Source: Aromatoleum aromaticum EbN1 (lineage in GTDB: Bacteria > Pseudomonadota > Gammaproteobacteria > Burkholderiales > Rhodocyclaceae). From it: a DNA stretch of 64,000 bases. The DNA is taken from contig NC_006513.1 in assembly GCF_000025965.1 (NCBI RefSeq), positions 1,302,001 through 1,366,000 of the forward strand, given 5' to 3'. The position numbers and the translations under genes are program-made. The notes beneath the pieces were generated by a model. It did not search any database. It worked only from the letters and a program-made list of their open reading frames with translations, and was not told the DNA's origin. Positions 45,410 to 57,968 of the stretch are shown in pieces (position 1 is the first letter of the stretch; each line of letters opens with the position of its first letter).

Positions 45410-47665
45410 TTAGGGCACATCACCGACCCTGAATTCAAACGAGCCGCCCGCGAACGCGTTGCCTGCGAGATCCTTCAGCGACGAAGTGATCACGACCCGG
45501 TAATATTTTTTGGCTTCAAGACTATTGGGACTGGTTGCATTTGGGTCCTTCGCGGCAAATGTAAATCGCCGGTCCGAATCCGCCACTAGGCTCGTTACCG
45601 ACGGCAGAACTTGGGTATTCTTGCCGTCGAAGTCGTCGATCTCATAGACTGCGAACGCCGCCGGGATCACCGTGTTCGCATCCATCGCCTCATTGAAAAG
45701 CACCGAGATGGTCGCGTTCGGGCTGACATCGCTGGCACCCTCGGCCGGAATGCTCGTCGTCAGCAGCGGCGGCGTATCGTCGACCGTCCCCCCGGTCCCG
45801 AACGGCACGACGATCTGAGCGAGTTGATTCCCGGCAAGATCGCGGATCGAGTTCGTCAGCACAATCTCGTATTGCGTGTTCGGCGCATACGGACCCGAGC
45901 AAAAGCCAAACTGACGAAGCAAAAAGGTCCTATCGTCAATCTTTATCGTATCGGCCATGGAGTGACCCGTCCCACCCTGCTGCCGCACGAACATCGACAC
46001 GTTAGTCACCGTCACCGGGTCAATCACCTCGGAGAAGCGCACGACGACGTCCGAGCAGCGATCGACGCTCGTCGCGTTGGCCGCCGGAATCGAGAACAAC
46101 AGCGTCGGCGCGGTCGTGTCGACGCCGGGGCCGGAGCCGGACGCGCCGTCGATTTCCAATTGCAGGTTCGATCGGACGGTCACGCCTGCGAGATCCGTCA
46201 CCGTGACGACGATCGGGAAGCCCCCCCCCGCAGTCGGCACACCGCTGATGATGCCGGTCCGCGTATCAATCGACAGACCTGCCGGCAGGCTCGTTGAAGA
46301 CCACGCGTACGGCGCGCCGCCGCCCTGCGCCGTGACCGCAGCCGCATAGAACACGTTTGCGACCCCCTTCGGCAGACTAGTCGTTTCGATTGTCAGCGGG
46401 CCGCCCGATGACACTACCGACAGAGAGAACTCGCTCATCTTGGACTGTGCGATCGTCGCCGAGTCGGTAACGCGAAGCGCGAAACGGAACGTGCCGCTGA
46501 CAGCCGGGGTTCCGCTCAACACGCCGTCCGACGATAACCGCAAACCCGCCGGAAGGCTGCTACCCGCAACGAGAGACCACGTATAGGGCGGCACGCCTCC
46601 GCTAGCAGTCAGCAGCGTCGTATAGGCGCGGGACTCGAAAGCACCCGGCAGATCCGTCGCCGTCGCGATCGCCAGCGGATCGGTACCCACCGACGCCACG
46701 ACAGAAACACTGAACATGTTCACGACGCGTTCCGTAATGCCGTTGTCGACGTTGTTGTCGAAGCGGTCCGTCACCACCTCGACCAACACGGCTCCCGTTG
46801 CGCCACCGCTGACCAACGTGAATTGCGCCTGGCCGTTCGTGGAACTCGACAACACCCACTTGCCGCTCGCGCCGCCCGCACGCAACAGCGCCGAGTTGTC
46901 GGCCAACCCCGCTGTGTCGACGATGGCAACATAGAGATTATGCGTACCGGACGCCGGGTCTGGCACGTGCTGACCAGCTTCGTCGAGGACTTCGGCCTGC
47001 ACGACGAGTTGTGTCGTGCCGCCGGAGTTCTGCGGCTGCAGGAAATTCGCGCCGGTCCGGTTGATGCGGATCTGCGACGCCTTGCCGGTCGCCTGGCCAA
47101 CCGCGACCTGGAACTGCTCGCGGATATAGGAGATCGGCGTGCCGGCAAAGCGGGCGCCAATTTCGATCTTGTCGTCGTTACAGGTGACAGTCGCAGTGTC
47201 CGGGTTCGGCACGGCGACTTCGATCGTTACGGTTCCGGCCTTGTCGGTCGAAGTCAGCAGCACGTTCCAGTTTCCCGACGACGAGCTGGTGAAAAACGTC
47301 GTGCTGCCGCTCGTGGCGCCAGCGAGCAGCGGCGGGACGAGGAAACCGGAGGCCGCGCCGCCGATGATGTTGAACTCGGCAGACCAGCAGTTGCCGCCTT
47401 CGGGGCCGCCGCCGGCCACGTAGTTGCTGCGCAGATTGATCGTCGATGTGTAGGGGCTGCCGATCGCCGCGGCATCGCCTGCGATGTTCAGCGGGAGTGA
47501 AGTACGGTCTGCCGAAAACGTCAGCTTCAGCGTCTCTGCCGGGTTGGGTACGAGAGGTGAATTGCCGCCGCCGTCGCTACCGCCTCCTCCACCTCCGCCG
47601 CCGCATGCCACCAGCAGCGACGTCGTGACGCCGAGCGCCAGACCCCTGAATATCCCTTTTGCCAT
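45410..47665 (-). CDS. Large surface lipoprotein with Ig-like domains
   Basis: 751 residues from ATG at 47665. Lipobox LVAC (Cys21) followed by eight Gly and a flexible linker. Two putative-Ig (He_PIG-like) domains near 320-500 (GVPPYTWSLVAGSSLPAGLR, APYAWSSTSLPAGLS) and two SbsA-type Ig domains near 525-751 (TAPTLLFSIPAANATSVD, PPLLTTSIPAEGASDVSP). Probably exposed at the cell surface or in the periplasm, with a role in adhesion or binding. No enzyme motif. Single-gene transcript with its own terminator. Confidence 0.8.
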   Translation of the reverse strand: MAKGIFRGLALGVTTSLLVACGGGGGGGGSDGGGNSPLVPNPAETLKLTFSADRTSLPLNIAGDAAAIGSPYTSTINLRSNYVAGGGPEGGNCWSAEFNIIGGAASGFLVPPLLAGATSGSTTFFTSSSSGNWNVLLTSTDKAGTVTIEVAVPNPDTATVTCNDDKIEIGARFAGTPISYIREQFQVAVGQATGKASQIRINRTGANFLQPQNSGGTTQLVVQAEVLDEAGQHVPDPASGTHNLYVAIVDTAGLADNSALLRAGGASGKWVLSSSTNGQAQFTLVSGGATGAVLVEVVTDRFDNNVDNGITERVVNMFSVSVVASVGTDPLAIATATDLPGAFESRAYTTLLTASGGVPPYTWSLVAGSSLPAGLRLSSDGVLSGTPAVSGTFRFALRVTDSATIAQSKMSEFSLSVVSSGGPLTIETTSLPKGVANVFYAAAVTAQGGGAPYAWSSTSLPAGLSIDTRTGIISGVPTAGGGFPIVVTVTDLAGVTVRSNLQLEIDGASGSGPGVDTTAPTLLFSIPAANATSVDRCSDVVVRFSEVIDPVTVTNVSMFVRQQGGTGHSMADTIKIDDRTFLLRQFGFCSGPYAPNTQYEIVLTNSIRDLAGNQLAQIVVPFGTGGTVDDTPPLLTTSIPAEGASDVSPNATISVLFNEAMDANTVIPAAFAVYEIDDFDGKNTQVLPSVTSLVADSDRRFTFAAKDPNATSPNSLEAKKYYRVVITSSLKDLAGNAFAGGSFEFRVGDVP

Positions 47666-47818
47666 TGAATGCACTGAACCCCCTTCGAGAAATTGCCCGC
47701 AGCCGACCTGTAACAAATCGTGAATCGGCCGGAATTGGACCGCATATTACCCACATTTGCAACCGCGATGGCGGCTGCATCATGGCATGCGCGGGCGATG
47801 CAGAACCGGGGGCGGGAT

Positions 47819-48634
47819 TCAGCGGTGGCGGTTGATGGCGTCGCGCGTGTCGAGGGCGGCGCGGCGGGCGGCGGCGGCGAAGTCGTGGTCCGCCCCGGCG
47901 TACAGGATCGCGCGCGACGAGTTGATCATCAGCCCGGTGCGGTCCGCGCTGCGGCCGGCCTCGACGGTCGCGGCAATGTCGCCACCTTGCGCGCCGATGC
48001 CGGGCACGAGCAGCGGCAGGTCGCCGACGAGCTCGCGCACGCGCGCGATCTCGTTCGGGAAAGTCGCGCCGACGACCAGGCTGCAATTGCCGCTTTGGTT
48101 CCACTCGTCGGCAACGAGACGGGCGACGCGCTCGAAGAGGCGCTCGCCGCCGCCGACGTCGAGGAACTGCAGGTCGCTGCCGCCGGGGTTCGACGTGCGG
48201 CACAGCAGGATCACGCCTTTGTCGGTGTATTCCAGATAGGGCTCGACCGAGTCGCGGCCCATGTATGGATTGACGGTGATCGCGTCGGCGCCGAAGCGCT
48301 CGAACGCCTCGACTGCGTACTGGCCGGCGGAGCTGCCGATGTCGCCGCGCTTCGCGTCGAGGATCACCGGCGTGCCGGGATGGCGCGCGTGGATGTGCGC
48401 GATCAGCGCTTCGAGCTGGTCCTCGGCGCGCTGCGCGGCGAAGTACGCGATCTGCGGCTTGAAGCAGCACACGAGATCAGCGGTCGCGTCGACGATCTCG
48501 CTGCAGAAGCGGAATATGGCGTCCGGCTGGCCGTGCAGATGCGCGGGGAAACGCGTCGGATCGGGGTCGAGGCCGACGCACAACAAGCTGTTGCGCGTGC
48601 GCCAGGCGGCCCGGAGGGCGGTCATGAAATGCAT
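47819..48634 (-). CDS. pyrF: Orotidine 5'-phosphate decarboxylase, type 2
   Basis: 271 residues from ATG at 48634 (or 48625). Catalytic [11 protein letters not shown] with Lys, and the long type-2 form with [15 protein letters not shown] and [10 protein letters not shown]. Last step of UMP synthesis. Confidence 0.95.
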   Translation of the reverse strand: MHFMTALRAAWRTRNSLLCVGLDPDPTRFPAHLHGQPDAIFRFCSEIVDATADLVCCFKPQIAYFAAQRAEDQLEALIAHIHARHPGTPVILDAKRGDIGSSAGQYAVEAFERFGADAITVNPYMGRDSVEPYLEYTDKGVILLCRTSNPGGSDLQFLDVGGGERLFERVARLVADEWNQSGNCSLVVGATFPNEIARVRELVGDLPLLVPGIGAQGGDIAATVEAGRSADRTGLMINSSRAILYAGADHDFAAAARRAALDTRDAINRHR

Positions 48635-48663
48635 GGAAGCGTCCAGAATGGTCCGGGCCGAAT

Positions 48664-48703
48664 GATAAGCCGGCCGGCGGCTACGGCGCACGGCCGGCTT
48701 ATC
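48664..48703. repeat. Long GC-rich hairpin upstream of pyrF
   Basis: GATAAGCCGGCC and GGCCGGCTTATC form a perfect 12-bp stem with a 16-base loop, between the small periplasmic protein gene and pyrF. There is no T run, so it may be a terminator without U tract, an RNA stabiliser, or a leader structure of pyrF. Confidence 0.6.
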
Positions 48704-48773
48704 GATGCGCTGCGCGGCGAAAGACGCCGGGTGCTGCGCAACACGGCCCCGTCTGGCGCCCGGTCCAACCCGA

Positions 48774-49025
48774 TCAGGTTTCGATCTTCAGGATTTTCTT
48801 CGCTTTCTCGAGGGTGTCGAGCGCTTCCTGGTGCTTGCCGGCTTTGTGCAGCGTTTCGCCTTCGGCGCGCAGCTGCTTAACTTCGGTCATCTGTTCGGCA
48901 GTGAGCGCCGGCGGTTTCGCCAGTGCTTCGTCGATCTTTTTCATCTCGACGGGACAGTGGAATGCGAACGCGCCGCCGGACAGCGCCATCGCCAGCAGGC
49001 CCGCAATCAGGCTCTTCTTCATCAT
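48774..49025 (-). CDS. Small periplasmic protein, unknown function
   Basis: 83 residues: signal peptide [21 protein letters not shown], then [20 protein letters not shown] and a helical hairpin rich in Lys and Glu with a TPR-like second half ([19 protein letters not shown]). Single Cys after the signal. Conserved-looking; function not known. Confidence 0.75.
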   Translation of the reverse strand: MMKKSLIAGLLAMALSGGAFAFHCPVEMKKIDEALAKPPALTAEQMTEVKQLRAEGETLHKAGKHQEALDTLEKAKKILKIET

Positions 49026-49097
49026 GGTCTCCTTGGGGATCCACGCGGTTTTCCGCGCCGTCATTCGACCGTGTGATCGCGGTCGGTTAACCCTAGA

Positions 49098-49985
49098 TCA
49101 GGCCGCGGGAAACGCAACGTAGTCGATGACGAGCGCGACGAACAGCACCGCGCCGACCCAGTTGTTGTGCAGGAAAGCCCTGAAGCAGCGCGCCCGGTCG
49201 CGGTCGCGGATCAGCGTGTAATGGTAGATCGCGATCGCCGCGGCGATCGCGATCCCGCCAAAGAACCAAGGCCCGCGCCCTGTCGCGATGCCGACGGCGG
49301 CGATCAGGCCGAACGCGACCGCATAGCACAGCATCACTGCGGCGACGTCGAAACGGCCGAACGTGATTGCAGAAGTCTTGATGCCGATTTTCAGATCATC
49401 GGGACGGTCCACCATCGCGTATTCGGTGTCGTACGCGACCGCCCAGAAGATGTTCGCGAGCAGCAGCAGCCACGCGATCGCCGGCACTTCGCCCTGCACC
49501 GCGGCGAACCCCATCGGGATGCCGAAACCGAACGCGATACCGAGGTAGGCTTGCGGAATCGCGAGGAAACGCTTCGTGTAGGGGTAGCTCGCGGCGAGGA
49601 ACAGCGCTGGCAGCGACAACCACCGCACCAGCGGATCGAGCGGCAGGATCAGCACGAACGACACCAGCGACAGCCCGGCTGCGAGCAGCAGCGCTTCGCG
49701 GACCGTCACCGCCCCGGTCGTCAGCGGCCGCGTCCGCGTGCGCTCGACGTGGCCGTCGAAGTCACGGTCGGCGTAGTCGTTGATGACGCAGCCGGCCGAA
49801 CGCATCAGCACGGTGCCGAGGGCGAAGATCACGATCAGGTGCAGCGGCGGAAACCCGTCGGCGGCGAGCCACAACGCCCACAGCGTCGGCCACATCAGCA
49901 GCAGGATGCCGATCGGCTTGTCGAGACGCATCAGCCGCAGGTACAGCGGCAGCCGGCTGGACAGCGTGGCGGGGGCAATCATCAT
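49098..49985 (-). CDS. ubiA: 4-hydroxybenzoate octaprenyltransferase
   Basis: 295-residue membrane prenyltransferase: first Asp-rich motif [20 protein letters not shown] region, second [19 protein letters not shown], and seven to nine membrane helices. Attaches the polyprenyl tail in ubiquinone synthesis. Start overlaps the ubiC stop (ATGA). Confidence 0.96.
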   Translation of the reverse strand: MMIAPATLSSRLPLYLRLMRLDKPIGILLLMWPTLWALWLAADGFPPLHLIVIFALGTVLMRSAGCVINDYADRDFDGHVERTRTRPLTTGAVTVREALLLAAGLSLVSFVLILPLDPLVRWLSLPALFLAASYPYTKRFLAIPQAYLGIAFGFGIPMGFAAVQGEVPAIAWLLLLANIFWAVAYDTEYAMVDRPDDLKIGIKTSAITFGRFDVAAVMLCYAVAFGLIAAVGIATGRGPWFFGGIAIAAAIAIYHYTLIRDRDRARCFRAFLHNNWVGAVLFVALVIDYVAFPAA

Positions 49986-50539
49986 GTCGGCAACTCCAGA
50001 ATCGTGGGCAGAAACACTTCGCTGACCAGCAGCGTGCGGCCGCGCAGGCCGAACAGCGACCGGCGCGCCCACAGCGCGAGCGGCAGGCGACGCGGCGCGG
50101 CGGCAGCCGAAGCGCGATGATAGCGCGCGTCCCGGCGGTCGAGACAGGCGCAGGCCAACGGCTTGCGGCCGATGCGCGGGTCGGCGAACAACGCGGCGCC
50201 GAGCGGACGGGAGCCGAGTCCCTGGAACAGGATCCATGCTCCACGCACGTCGTGCCGCGGCAGGATGCTGCGCGCGAACACCACCGGGACGCCGTCGGCG
50301 ACGAGCAGCACTTCGCGCAGCCACGCGAGTTCGCCGCGGCGCAGCCCGAGCAGCGCGGCTTCGTCAGGGTGCGGGACGGCGAGGCGCTGCGCGAGCACGT
50401 TGACCGAAAACAGGCTGCAGCGACTGCGGATGCGCGCCGTCAGCGAACCCGGATCGGTGAGCCAGGGGCGCAGCCGCGCGGGCACCCGGGGGCGCGGCGG
50501 GCGTTTGAGCCAGGTTTCGGAGTGAGGTCGGATGCGCAT
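49982..50539 (-). CDS. ubiC: Chorismate lyase
   Basis: 185 residues from ATG at 50539. [20 protein letters not shown] and the final [10 protein letters not shown] with the conserved Glu match UbiC. Makes 4-hydroxybenzoate from chorismate. Operon with ubiA. Confidence 0.92.
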   Translation of the reverse strand: MRIRPHSETWLKRPPRPRVPARLRPWLTDPGSLTARIRSRCSLFSVNVLAQRLAVPHPDEAALLGLRRGELAWLREVLLVADGVPVVFARSILPRHDVRGAWILFQGLGSRPLGAALFADPRIGRKPLACACLDRRDARYHRASAAAAPRRLPLALWARRSLFGLRGRTLLVSEVFLPTILELPT

Positions 50540-50654
50540 GAAAAGAACGCCGGCATGACGCCGCAGAGCCACGCATGATATCGGGAACGCCAGGCCGGGC
50601 CAATCACGGGCCGTGGGACCCGGCGGCGGGGCAGGACGGGGGCGAGCTGGCGCC

Positions 50655-52634
<1,980 letters not shown>

Positions 52635-52735
52635 ATCGAGCCTCGCAAGCCGGCCGGCCAGTTGCGGACCGACACCGGCCCATCCGGCCAGCGCCGGTCG
52701 CGTTGCAGCATCAGGAGGCGACGGACTTTCGCGGA

Positions 52736-53116
52736 TCAGCCAAGCACCAGTATCGCGTCGGCCTCGACGAGCGCGCCTTTCGGCAATTCCTTCACGCCGA
52801 CTGCGGCCCGGGCCGGATACGGTTCGGCGAAATAGCGCGCCATCACTTCGTTCACGTTGGCGAAGTTCGCAAGATCGGTGAGGTAGATCGTCAGCCGCGT
52901 CGCGTCGGCGAGCGAACCGCCGGCCGCTTCGGCGACCGCCTTGAGGTTCTCGAACACGCGCACGGTCTGCGCTTCAAAGCCCTCGGCCATCTGCATCGTC
53001 GCCGGGTCGAGGCCAATCTGGCCGGAGCAGTAAATGGTGCTGCCGGTCCGGACGGCCTGCGAATAGGGGCCGATCGCGGCGGGGGCGTTAGGGGTCGAAA
53101 CAATGCTGCGGCTCAT
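52736..53116 (-). CDS. ridA: RidA family imine/enamine deaminase
   Basis: 126 residues, trimeric barrel fold signatures: [31 protein letters not shown], and the active-site Arg in YPARAAVGV. Destroys reactive 2-aminoacrylate-like imines. Upstream of recG. Confidence 0.95.
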   Translation of the reverse strand: MSRSIVSTPNAPAAIGPYSQAVRTGSTIYCSGQIGLDPATMQMAEGFEAQTVRVFENLKAVAEAAGGSLADATRLTIYLTDLANFANVNEVMARYFAEPYPARAAVGVKELPKGALVEADAILVLG

Positions 53117-53428
53117 GGGCGGAATCCTTGATGGGTGAGCGTCGGGCGACTCACAATGAAATGATTGTAAGCCAGGTCGACCCGAAGGCCATATCCTGAG
53201 CCGCTCGCGGTTTCACGGAAGCTTCTGCTCGTTTCCCGGCCAGCAGCGTGCCAGCCTGCCCCAGGGTTTCGCGGATACCCAGCGCGGACTACCTCGCTCC
53301 CCGTACAGAGGGCCACCGGCGCTCCGGCTTGACGCGGGCGAGCGGGCGAGCTGCGGGGGACATGACGCGGGGACTGTCGCGGATAATGCGGCCCTCATCC
53401 CCCTGCAACGACGCAACTGCCGATTCAT
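53117..53428. other. Intergenic stretch between ridA and the DUF218 gene
   Basis: 312 nt between divergent genes. I see no gene, repeat or clear terminator; it should hold both promoters. Confidence 0.5.
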
Positions 53429-54205
53429 ATGACTTTCGACCCCGCGCTGATGCCACTCTTCTGGTTGAAGAAACTCGTTTCGGCCTTCATGCTGCCGCCG
53501 CTCGCCCCGCTGCTGCTCATCGGACTCGGCCTGCTGCTCATCCAGCGCTGGCGCCGCACCGGCCTGGCGCTCGCGTGGGCGGGGCTCGCCGCAGCGCTGC
53601 TGCTCGTCTGGCCCGCCACCGTCGGCTGGATGCTCGCCGGGCTGGAGACCGATCCGCCCCTGACGGCGACCTCCGCCCGCCCCGCCGAGGCGATCGTCAT
53701 CGTCGGCGGCGGCAAGCGGCGCCATGCGCCCGAATACGGCGGCGAAACCGTGAACCGGCTGACGCTCGAACGGCTGCGCTACGGCGCGCGCCTCGCGCAC
53801 GGACTGCGCCTGCCGGTGCTCGTCAGCGGCGGAGCGCCGACCGGCGAGCGCCCGGAAGGCGAGCTGATGAAGGCCGCGCTCGAAACGGACTTCGGCATTA
53901 TCCCGCGCTGGGTCGAGGCGAGCTCGCTCGACACCGGGCAGAACGCGGAATTTTCCGCGCCGCTGCTCAAAGCGGCCGGCGTGCGCCGTGTGCTGCTCGT
54001 CACGCACGCCGCGCACATGCGGCGCGCCCGGGCCGAGTTCGAGGCTCGCGGCATCGAGGTGATCGCCGCGCCGACCGCCTGGCTCGGCAGGCACGACGCG
54101 AACGACCAGGTGCTGACCGCGCTGCCGAGCGCGACCTCGGCCTATGCCGGCTGGTACGCGGCGCACGAATGGCTGGGGCTGCTCGCGCTGCGCTTGTCGC
54201 GCTGA
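53429..54205 (+). CDS. DUF218 / ElyC-YdcF family membrane protein
   Basis: 258 residues. Two N-terminal membrane helices (LMPLFWLKKLVSAFMLPPL, LALAWAGLAAALLLVWPA), then the DUF218 domain: AIVIVGGGKRRHAPEYGG, LVSGGAPTG, AHMRRARAEFEARG. E. coli ElyC supports envelope integrity and undecaprenyl carrier use. Exact role not shown here. Confidence 0.85.
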   Translation: MTFDPALMPLFWLKKLVSAFMLPPLAPLLLIGLGLLLIQRWRRTGLALAWAGLAAALLLVWPATVGWMLAGLETDPPLTATSARPAEAIVIVGGGKRRHAPEYGGETVNRLTLERLRYGARLAHGLRLPVLVSGGAPTGERPEGELMKAALETDFGIIPRWVEASSLDTGQNAEFSAPLLKAAGVRRVLLVTHAAHMRRARAEFEARGIEVIAAPTAWLGRHDANDQVLTALPSATSAYAGWYAAHEWLGLLALRLSR

Positions 54206-54339
54206 ACGCCATGGCGAGAATTGTGGCGTTCACGCACCAACTTCCGCAAACCCGCTCCCGCGAAGGCGGCTGCGAACCGGGCCCGGAAGTCGCGAATCCG
54301 CACGGCGAGTCGACGATGTTCTGTCCGCGAGCGTTGTCG

Positions 54340-54963
54340 TCAGGCCGCCCTGCCCCGCACCAGTGCGCTCGCGATCTCGGCAACATGGCGGCCCTGGAAT
54401 TTCGCCATCTCGATTTCGGTCTGGCTGGGCATGCGGCTGCCGTCGCCGCCGGCGATCGTCGCCGCCCCATACGGCGAGCCGCCGAGGATCTCGTCCATTC
54501 CCATCTGCCGCTTCTCGGTGTAAGGCAGGCCGACGAGGACCATGCCCTGGTGCAGCAGCGTGATGTGCGTCGACAGGATCGTGCTCTCCTGCCCGCCATG
54601 CTGCGTCGCGGTGCTGGTGAATACGCTGCCCACCTTGCCGACCAGGCTCCCCTTCATCCACAGCCCGCCCGTCTGGTCGAGGAAGTTGCGCATCTGCGCG
54701 CACATGTTGCCGAAGCGCGTCGGCGTGCCGAAGATGATCGCGTCGGCTTCGGGGAGCTGCTCGGTCTTCGCCACCGGCACGTGCGCGAACGCCTGCTGCG
54801 CCGTCTTCGCCCCGGATTTCTCGAGCACTTCGTCGGGCACCAGTTCGGGAACGCGGAACAGGCCGACTTCGGCCCCGGCAACGCTTCGCGCGCCTTCCGC
54901 GACCGCTTCCGCCATGCGGAAGATGTGACCGTACATGCTGTAGAAAATGATCTGAACTTTCAT
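54340..54963 (-). CDS. wrbA: NAD(P)H:quinone oxidoreductase, WrbA type
   Basis: 207-residue flavodoxin-like protein from ATG at 54963: [15 protein letters not shown] phosphate loop, [19 protein letters not shown] and TQHGGQEST are WrbA signatures. FMN-dependent two-electron quinone reduction. Confidence 0.94.
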   Translation of the reverse strand: MKVQIIFYSMYGHIFRMAEAVAEGARSVAGAEVGLFRVPELVPDEVLEKSGAKTAQQAFAHVPVAKTEQLPEADAIIFGTPTRFGNMCAQMRNFLDQTGGLWMKGSLVGKVGSVFTSTATQHGGQESTILSTHITLLHQGMVLVGLPYTEKRQMGMDEILGGSPYGAATIAGGDGSRMPSQTEIEMAKFQGRHVAEIASALVRGRAA

Positions 54964-55236
54964 GTCGCAGCGCTCCGTCATGGGAAAGACAGGATGGCAG
55001 GGCACTCCTGCCGTTAGGCCAGCGTAGTCAACGGATCGGCCACGTTCAACTGCGGCAATGACGGGGCCAGCGTGCCACCAGGGTTTCAGGCTGCCGATCG
55101 CACGAACCACACGCGGCAGGCATGGGTCTTCTACAGGGACTGGCACGAACGCGCGGAACACGCGCCACCCAGCAGCGCCGGCCCCGCGCCCCTATGGCCG
55201 CATTGCCGCATCGTCATCTCATGTCGAGGAGGGCAG

Positions 55237-56166
55237 ATGAACCCGAATGCATCGACATCCCCACACGACCCGCTGTCCGTCGAAACCGTCGTCGTGCCGC
55301 ACGCAAGCGATCTGGGCGGCGGCTTCAAGGTGATGCGCGCGCTGCCGTCGGTGCGGCGGCGCATGGTCGGGCCGTTCGTCTTTCTCGACCAGATGGGGCC
55401 GGTGGAGCTTGCCGCGGGCAGCGGCCTCGACGTCCGGCCGCATCCACACATCGGCCTCGCGACGGTGACTTATCTCTTCGACGGCGAGATCCTGCACCGC
55501 GACAGCCTGGGCAATGTGCAGCCGATCCGGCCGGGCGAGCTGAACTGGATGACTGCGGGACGCGGCATCGTGCATTCCGAACGCACACCGCCCGAACTGC
55601 GCCCGTCCGGCTCGCGCCTCGCCGGGCTGCAGGCGTGGGTCGCGTTGCCGGAGCGCGACGAGGACAGCGAACCCGCGTTCGCGCACCACGGCGCGGCGGA
55701 ACTGCCGGTCATCGACGCGCCGGGCCTGAGCGTCCGGCTGATCGCCGGCGAAGCTTTCGGCGCGCGCTCCCCGGTCGCGACGCATTCGCCGCTGTTCTAC
55801 GCCGACGTCACGCTCGCCCCGCCGGCGCGCCTGCAGGTGCCGATCGAGCACGCCGAGCGCGCGGCGTACATCGTCGCGGGTTCCGTCATCATCGACGGCG
55901 TGACGCATTCGGCAGGCCAGCTGCTGGTCCTGCGGCGCGGCGCCGAAGTCGTCATCACGGCGTCGTCGGCGACGCGGCTGATGCTGCTCGGCGGCGAACC
56001 GCTCGACGGGCCGCGCCACGTGTGGTGGAACTTCGTGTCGAGTTCGCGCGAGCGCATCGAGCAGGCGAAGGCCGACTGGCGCGCCGGCCGCTTCGCGCCG
56101 GTGCCGGGCGAGAGCGAACTCATCCCGCTGCCGGACAATCGCCCGCCCCCGGTGCGCTATCCCTGA
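55237..56166 (+). CDS. Pirin family protein
   Basis: 309 residues; GAGGAGGGC fixes the start. Two-cupin pirin with metal ligands His69, His71, His113 and Glu115 ([16 protein letters not shown]). Members act as quercetinases or redox co-regulators; substrate unknown. Followed at 41 nt by a small cupin. Confidence 0.9.
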   Translation: MNPNASTSPHDPLSVETVVVPHASDLGGGFKVMRALPSVRRRMVGPFVFLDQMGPVELAAGSGLDVRPHPHIGLATVTYLFDGEILHRDSLGNVQPIRPGELNWMTAGRGIVHSERTPPELRPSGSRLAGLQAWVALPERDEDSEPAFAHHGAAELPVIDAPGLSVRLIAGEAFGARSPVATHSPLFYADVTLAPPARLQVPIEHAERAAYIVAGSVIIDGVTHSAGQLLVLRRGAEVVITASSATRLMLLGGEPLDGPRHVWWNFVSSSRERIEQAKADWRAGRFAPVPGESELIPLPDNRPPPVRYP

Positions 56167-56207
56167 TCCCGACCCCGAGCAGCCCGAATCGCGCAAGGAG
56201 CCCCGCA

Positions 56208-56651
56208 ATGTCCAGCGAACCCGACCGCCCAGCCGGAGCCTCCGCCGCCCCCCGCCCCGCCGCGGAACTCGTCGCCGTCCGCCCCGACCGCGAGGTCCTC
56301 ACCCACCAGCGCCTTCCGTACTTCCTCGGCATTTCCGCCGCGACCGCCGGCAGCAAGGGGCTGTCGATGCATATCGTCGTGATTCCGCCCGGAGGCGTCG
56401 CCCAGGCGCACAGCCACCAGGATTTCGAGACCGCGATCTACGTGCTCGAGGGGCGCGTCGAAACACGTTATGGGCCGGGCCTGCACCAGTCGGTCGTCAG
56501 TGAGGCCGGCGATTTCCTGTTCATCCCGCCCGACGTGCCGCATCAGGCGTTCAACCTCAGCAGCACCGAACCCGCCCGTGCGATTATCGCTCGCAACGAC
56601 GCCGACGAGCAGGAGCGCGTGCTGCCGTACGATCCTGCGGCAGACGGCTGA
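56208..56651 (+). CDS. Small cupin protein
   Basis: 147 residues with one cupin barrel: QAHSHQDFETAIYVLEG gives the metal-binding His/His/Glu set, and PPDVPHQAFNLS the last His. AAGGAG site upstream. Probably metal-dependent; function unknown, likely co-transcribed with the pirin. Confidence 0.85.
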   Translation: MSSEPDRPAGASAAPRPAAELVAVRPDREVLTHQRLPYFLGISAATAGSKGLSMHIVVIPPGGVAQAHSHQDFETAIYVLEGRVETRYGPGLHQSVVSEAGDFLFIPPDVPHQAFNLSSTEPARAIIARNDADEQERVLPYDPAADG

Positions 56652-56683
56652 GTGCGGGGCTGTCGCATTCCGGAAGACAGGCG

Positions 56684-57496
56684 ATGACAGACGAGGCGAC
56701 CCATCTGGTGCTCGGCGACGCTGCAGCGGGTGTGCTGCGCGACGCGATGACGGCAGGCATGCCGGCGGCGGCGCCGATCCTGCGCTTTCGAGACATCTAC
56801 TGCATCGGCCCCCTTGGCGCGCTCGGTACCGCTGACGGCCCGGCAAGCCGCGCACGTTACTGGGCTCAGCTGCTGCCCGACGCGCCGCCTGGGGTCACCG
56901 AATTCGACGAGGAGGAGACGCGTTACGCGCACGCGGCCGACGCTGCGCGCCACGGCACGGTGTTCATCTGGACCGGCGCGCACAGCTCGTCGCAATTGTG
57001 GCTACAGCGTCTGTGCGCGACGTTTTCGCCGCAGGCCGCGGATGTCCGCCTTGTCGAGGCCGTCGACCCGGGCGCTGCTTCGGGCGGCCGGCGCGCGGTG
57101 ACCCAGTTCGACCCGGGCGATCTTGGAGAACTGCTTGCGCGCATGCGCGCCCTCGATGGCGGGGAGATCGCGCGGCTCGCCGGCGAATGGCAGCGTAACC
57201 GCAGCGTCCCGTCCGGCGTGCGGCGCTGGACGGACGGTCGCATCACCCACCACGGCGACGACTTCTACGACGCTTTGCTGCTCACCCAGTGCGATGACGA
57301 CTGGCAAGCGGCCGATCAGGTGATCGGCGCGGCGCAGTGGGAATGCGACGAGTTCCTCGGCGACGTGTTCTTCGCGTGGCGACTACGTTGCCTCGCGACA
57401 AGCGGACGCCTGTTGTGGCGCAGCCCGGACGGATCGCTCGCCGAGGCCGTGGTCAGGCTGCCGGGATCGGGCGGCTCACAGGGGACGCTGCATTGA
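56684..57496 (+). CDS. DUF1835-like protein
   Basis: 270 residues. N-terminal THLVLGDAAAGVLRDAM, IYCIGPLG and FIWTGAHSSSQLWLQRL match DUF1835; the C-terminal part resembles DUF3658 (WDVFFAWRLR-like segments). No catalytic role known. 32 nt after the cupin gene. Confidence 0.8.
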   Translation: MTDEATHLVLGDAAAGVLRDAMTAGMPAAAPILRFRDIYCIGPLGALGTADGPASRARYWAQLLPDAPPGVTEFDEEETRYAHAADAARHGTVFIWTGAHSSSQLWLQRLCATFSPQAADVRLVEAVDPGAASGGRRAVTQFDPGDLGELLARMRALDGGEIARLAGEWQRNRSVPSGVRRWTDGRITHHGDDFYDALLLTQCDDDWQAADQVIGAAQWECDEFLGDVFFAWRLRCLATSGRLLWRSPDGSLAEAVVRLPGSGGSQGTLH

Positions 57497-57554
57497 CGCG
57501 CGCCGGCGGGCACCTACGACTTCACACCCAGGCGGTCGAACGCGACGAGGCGTT

Positions 57555-57830
57555 ATGGACGTCGGTCTACGGCCCGTGCTGCCGTTCGTCGTTCGGGCTT
57601 CGGTTCGTCAGGCTCCAAGGGTTGAGCCGCTATTCAGGAGTGCCAGGCGATCGGCACGTGGAGCGGCCGTCGCGGCCGGGGCGTACGTCACGGATTACTA
57701 CTTGGTACCCAAGCGCTTTACGCCGGGCTATGAAAAACGGCTGTCCGGGCAATCTCTGGCGCTGATATACGGCGCCCTTGCGCTGGGCCTGGCGGCCGGA
57801 GCCCTGCTGGGAAAGAGCGGCCGCGAATGA
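57555..57830 (+). CDS. Small membrane protein, N-terminus doubtful
   Basis: 91 residues. The last 50 (TDYYLVPKRFTPGYEKRL, then a membrane helix LALIYGALALGLAAGALLG) look like a conserved small membrane protein. The first 40 residues are Arg-rich and unlike a membrane N-terminus, so the start may be wrong or the 5' part degraded. Confidence 0.5.
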   Translation: MDVGLRPVLPFVVRASVRQAPRVEPLFRSARRSARGAAVAAGAYVTDYYLVPKRFTPGYEKRLSGQSLALIYGALALGLAAGALLGKSGRE

Positions 57831-57926
57831 AGCATTGCCGGTGGCAAATGACGGACACCAGGCCGGCGGCACCTCTATTACGGGGGACATGGGCGGCTTG
57901 CTTTGACGTTGCGACGAGACCGTAAA

Positions 57927-57944
57927 AAGACTAAATTAAGTCTT
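57927..57944. promoter_or_regulatory. Palindromic operator of the Phd/RelE pair
   Basis: AAGACT-AAATTA-AGTCTT, a perfect 6-bp inverted repeat in an AT-rich patch 25 nt before the antitoxin start codon. Such sites bind the antitoxin or complex for autoregulation. Confidence 0.65.
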
Positions 57945-57968
57945 CTTATTCGGTATCGGGGCACGTCC

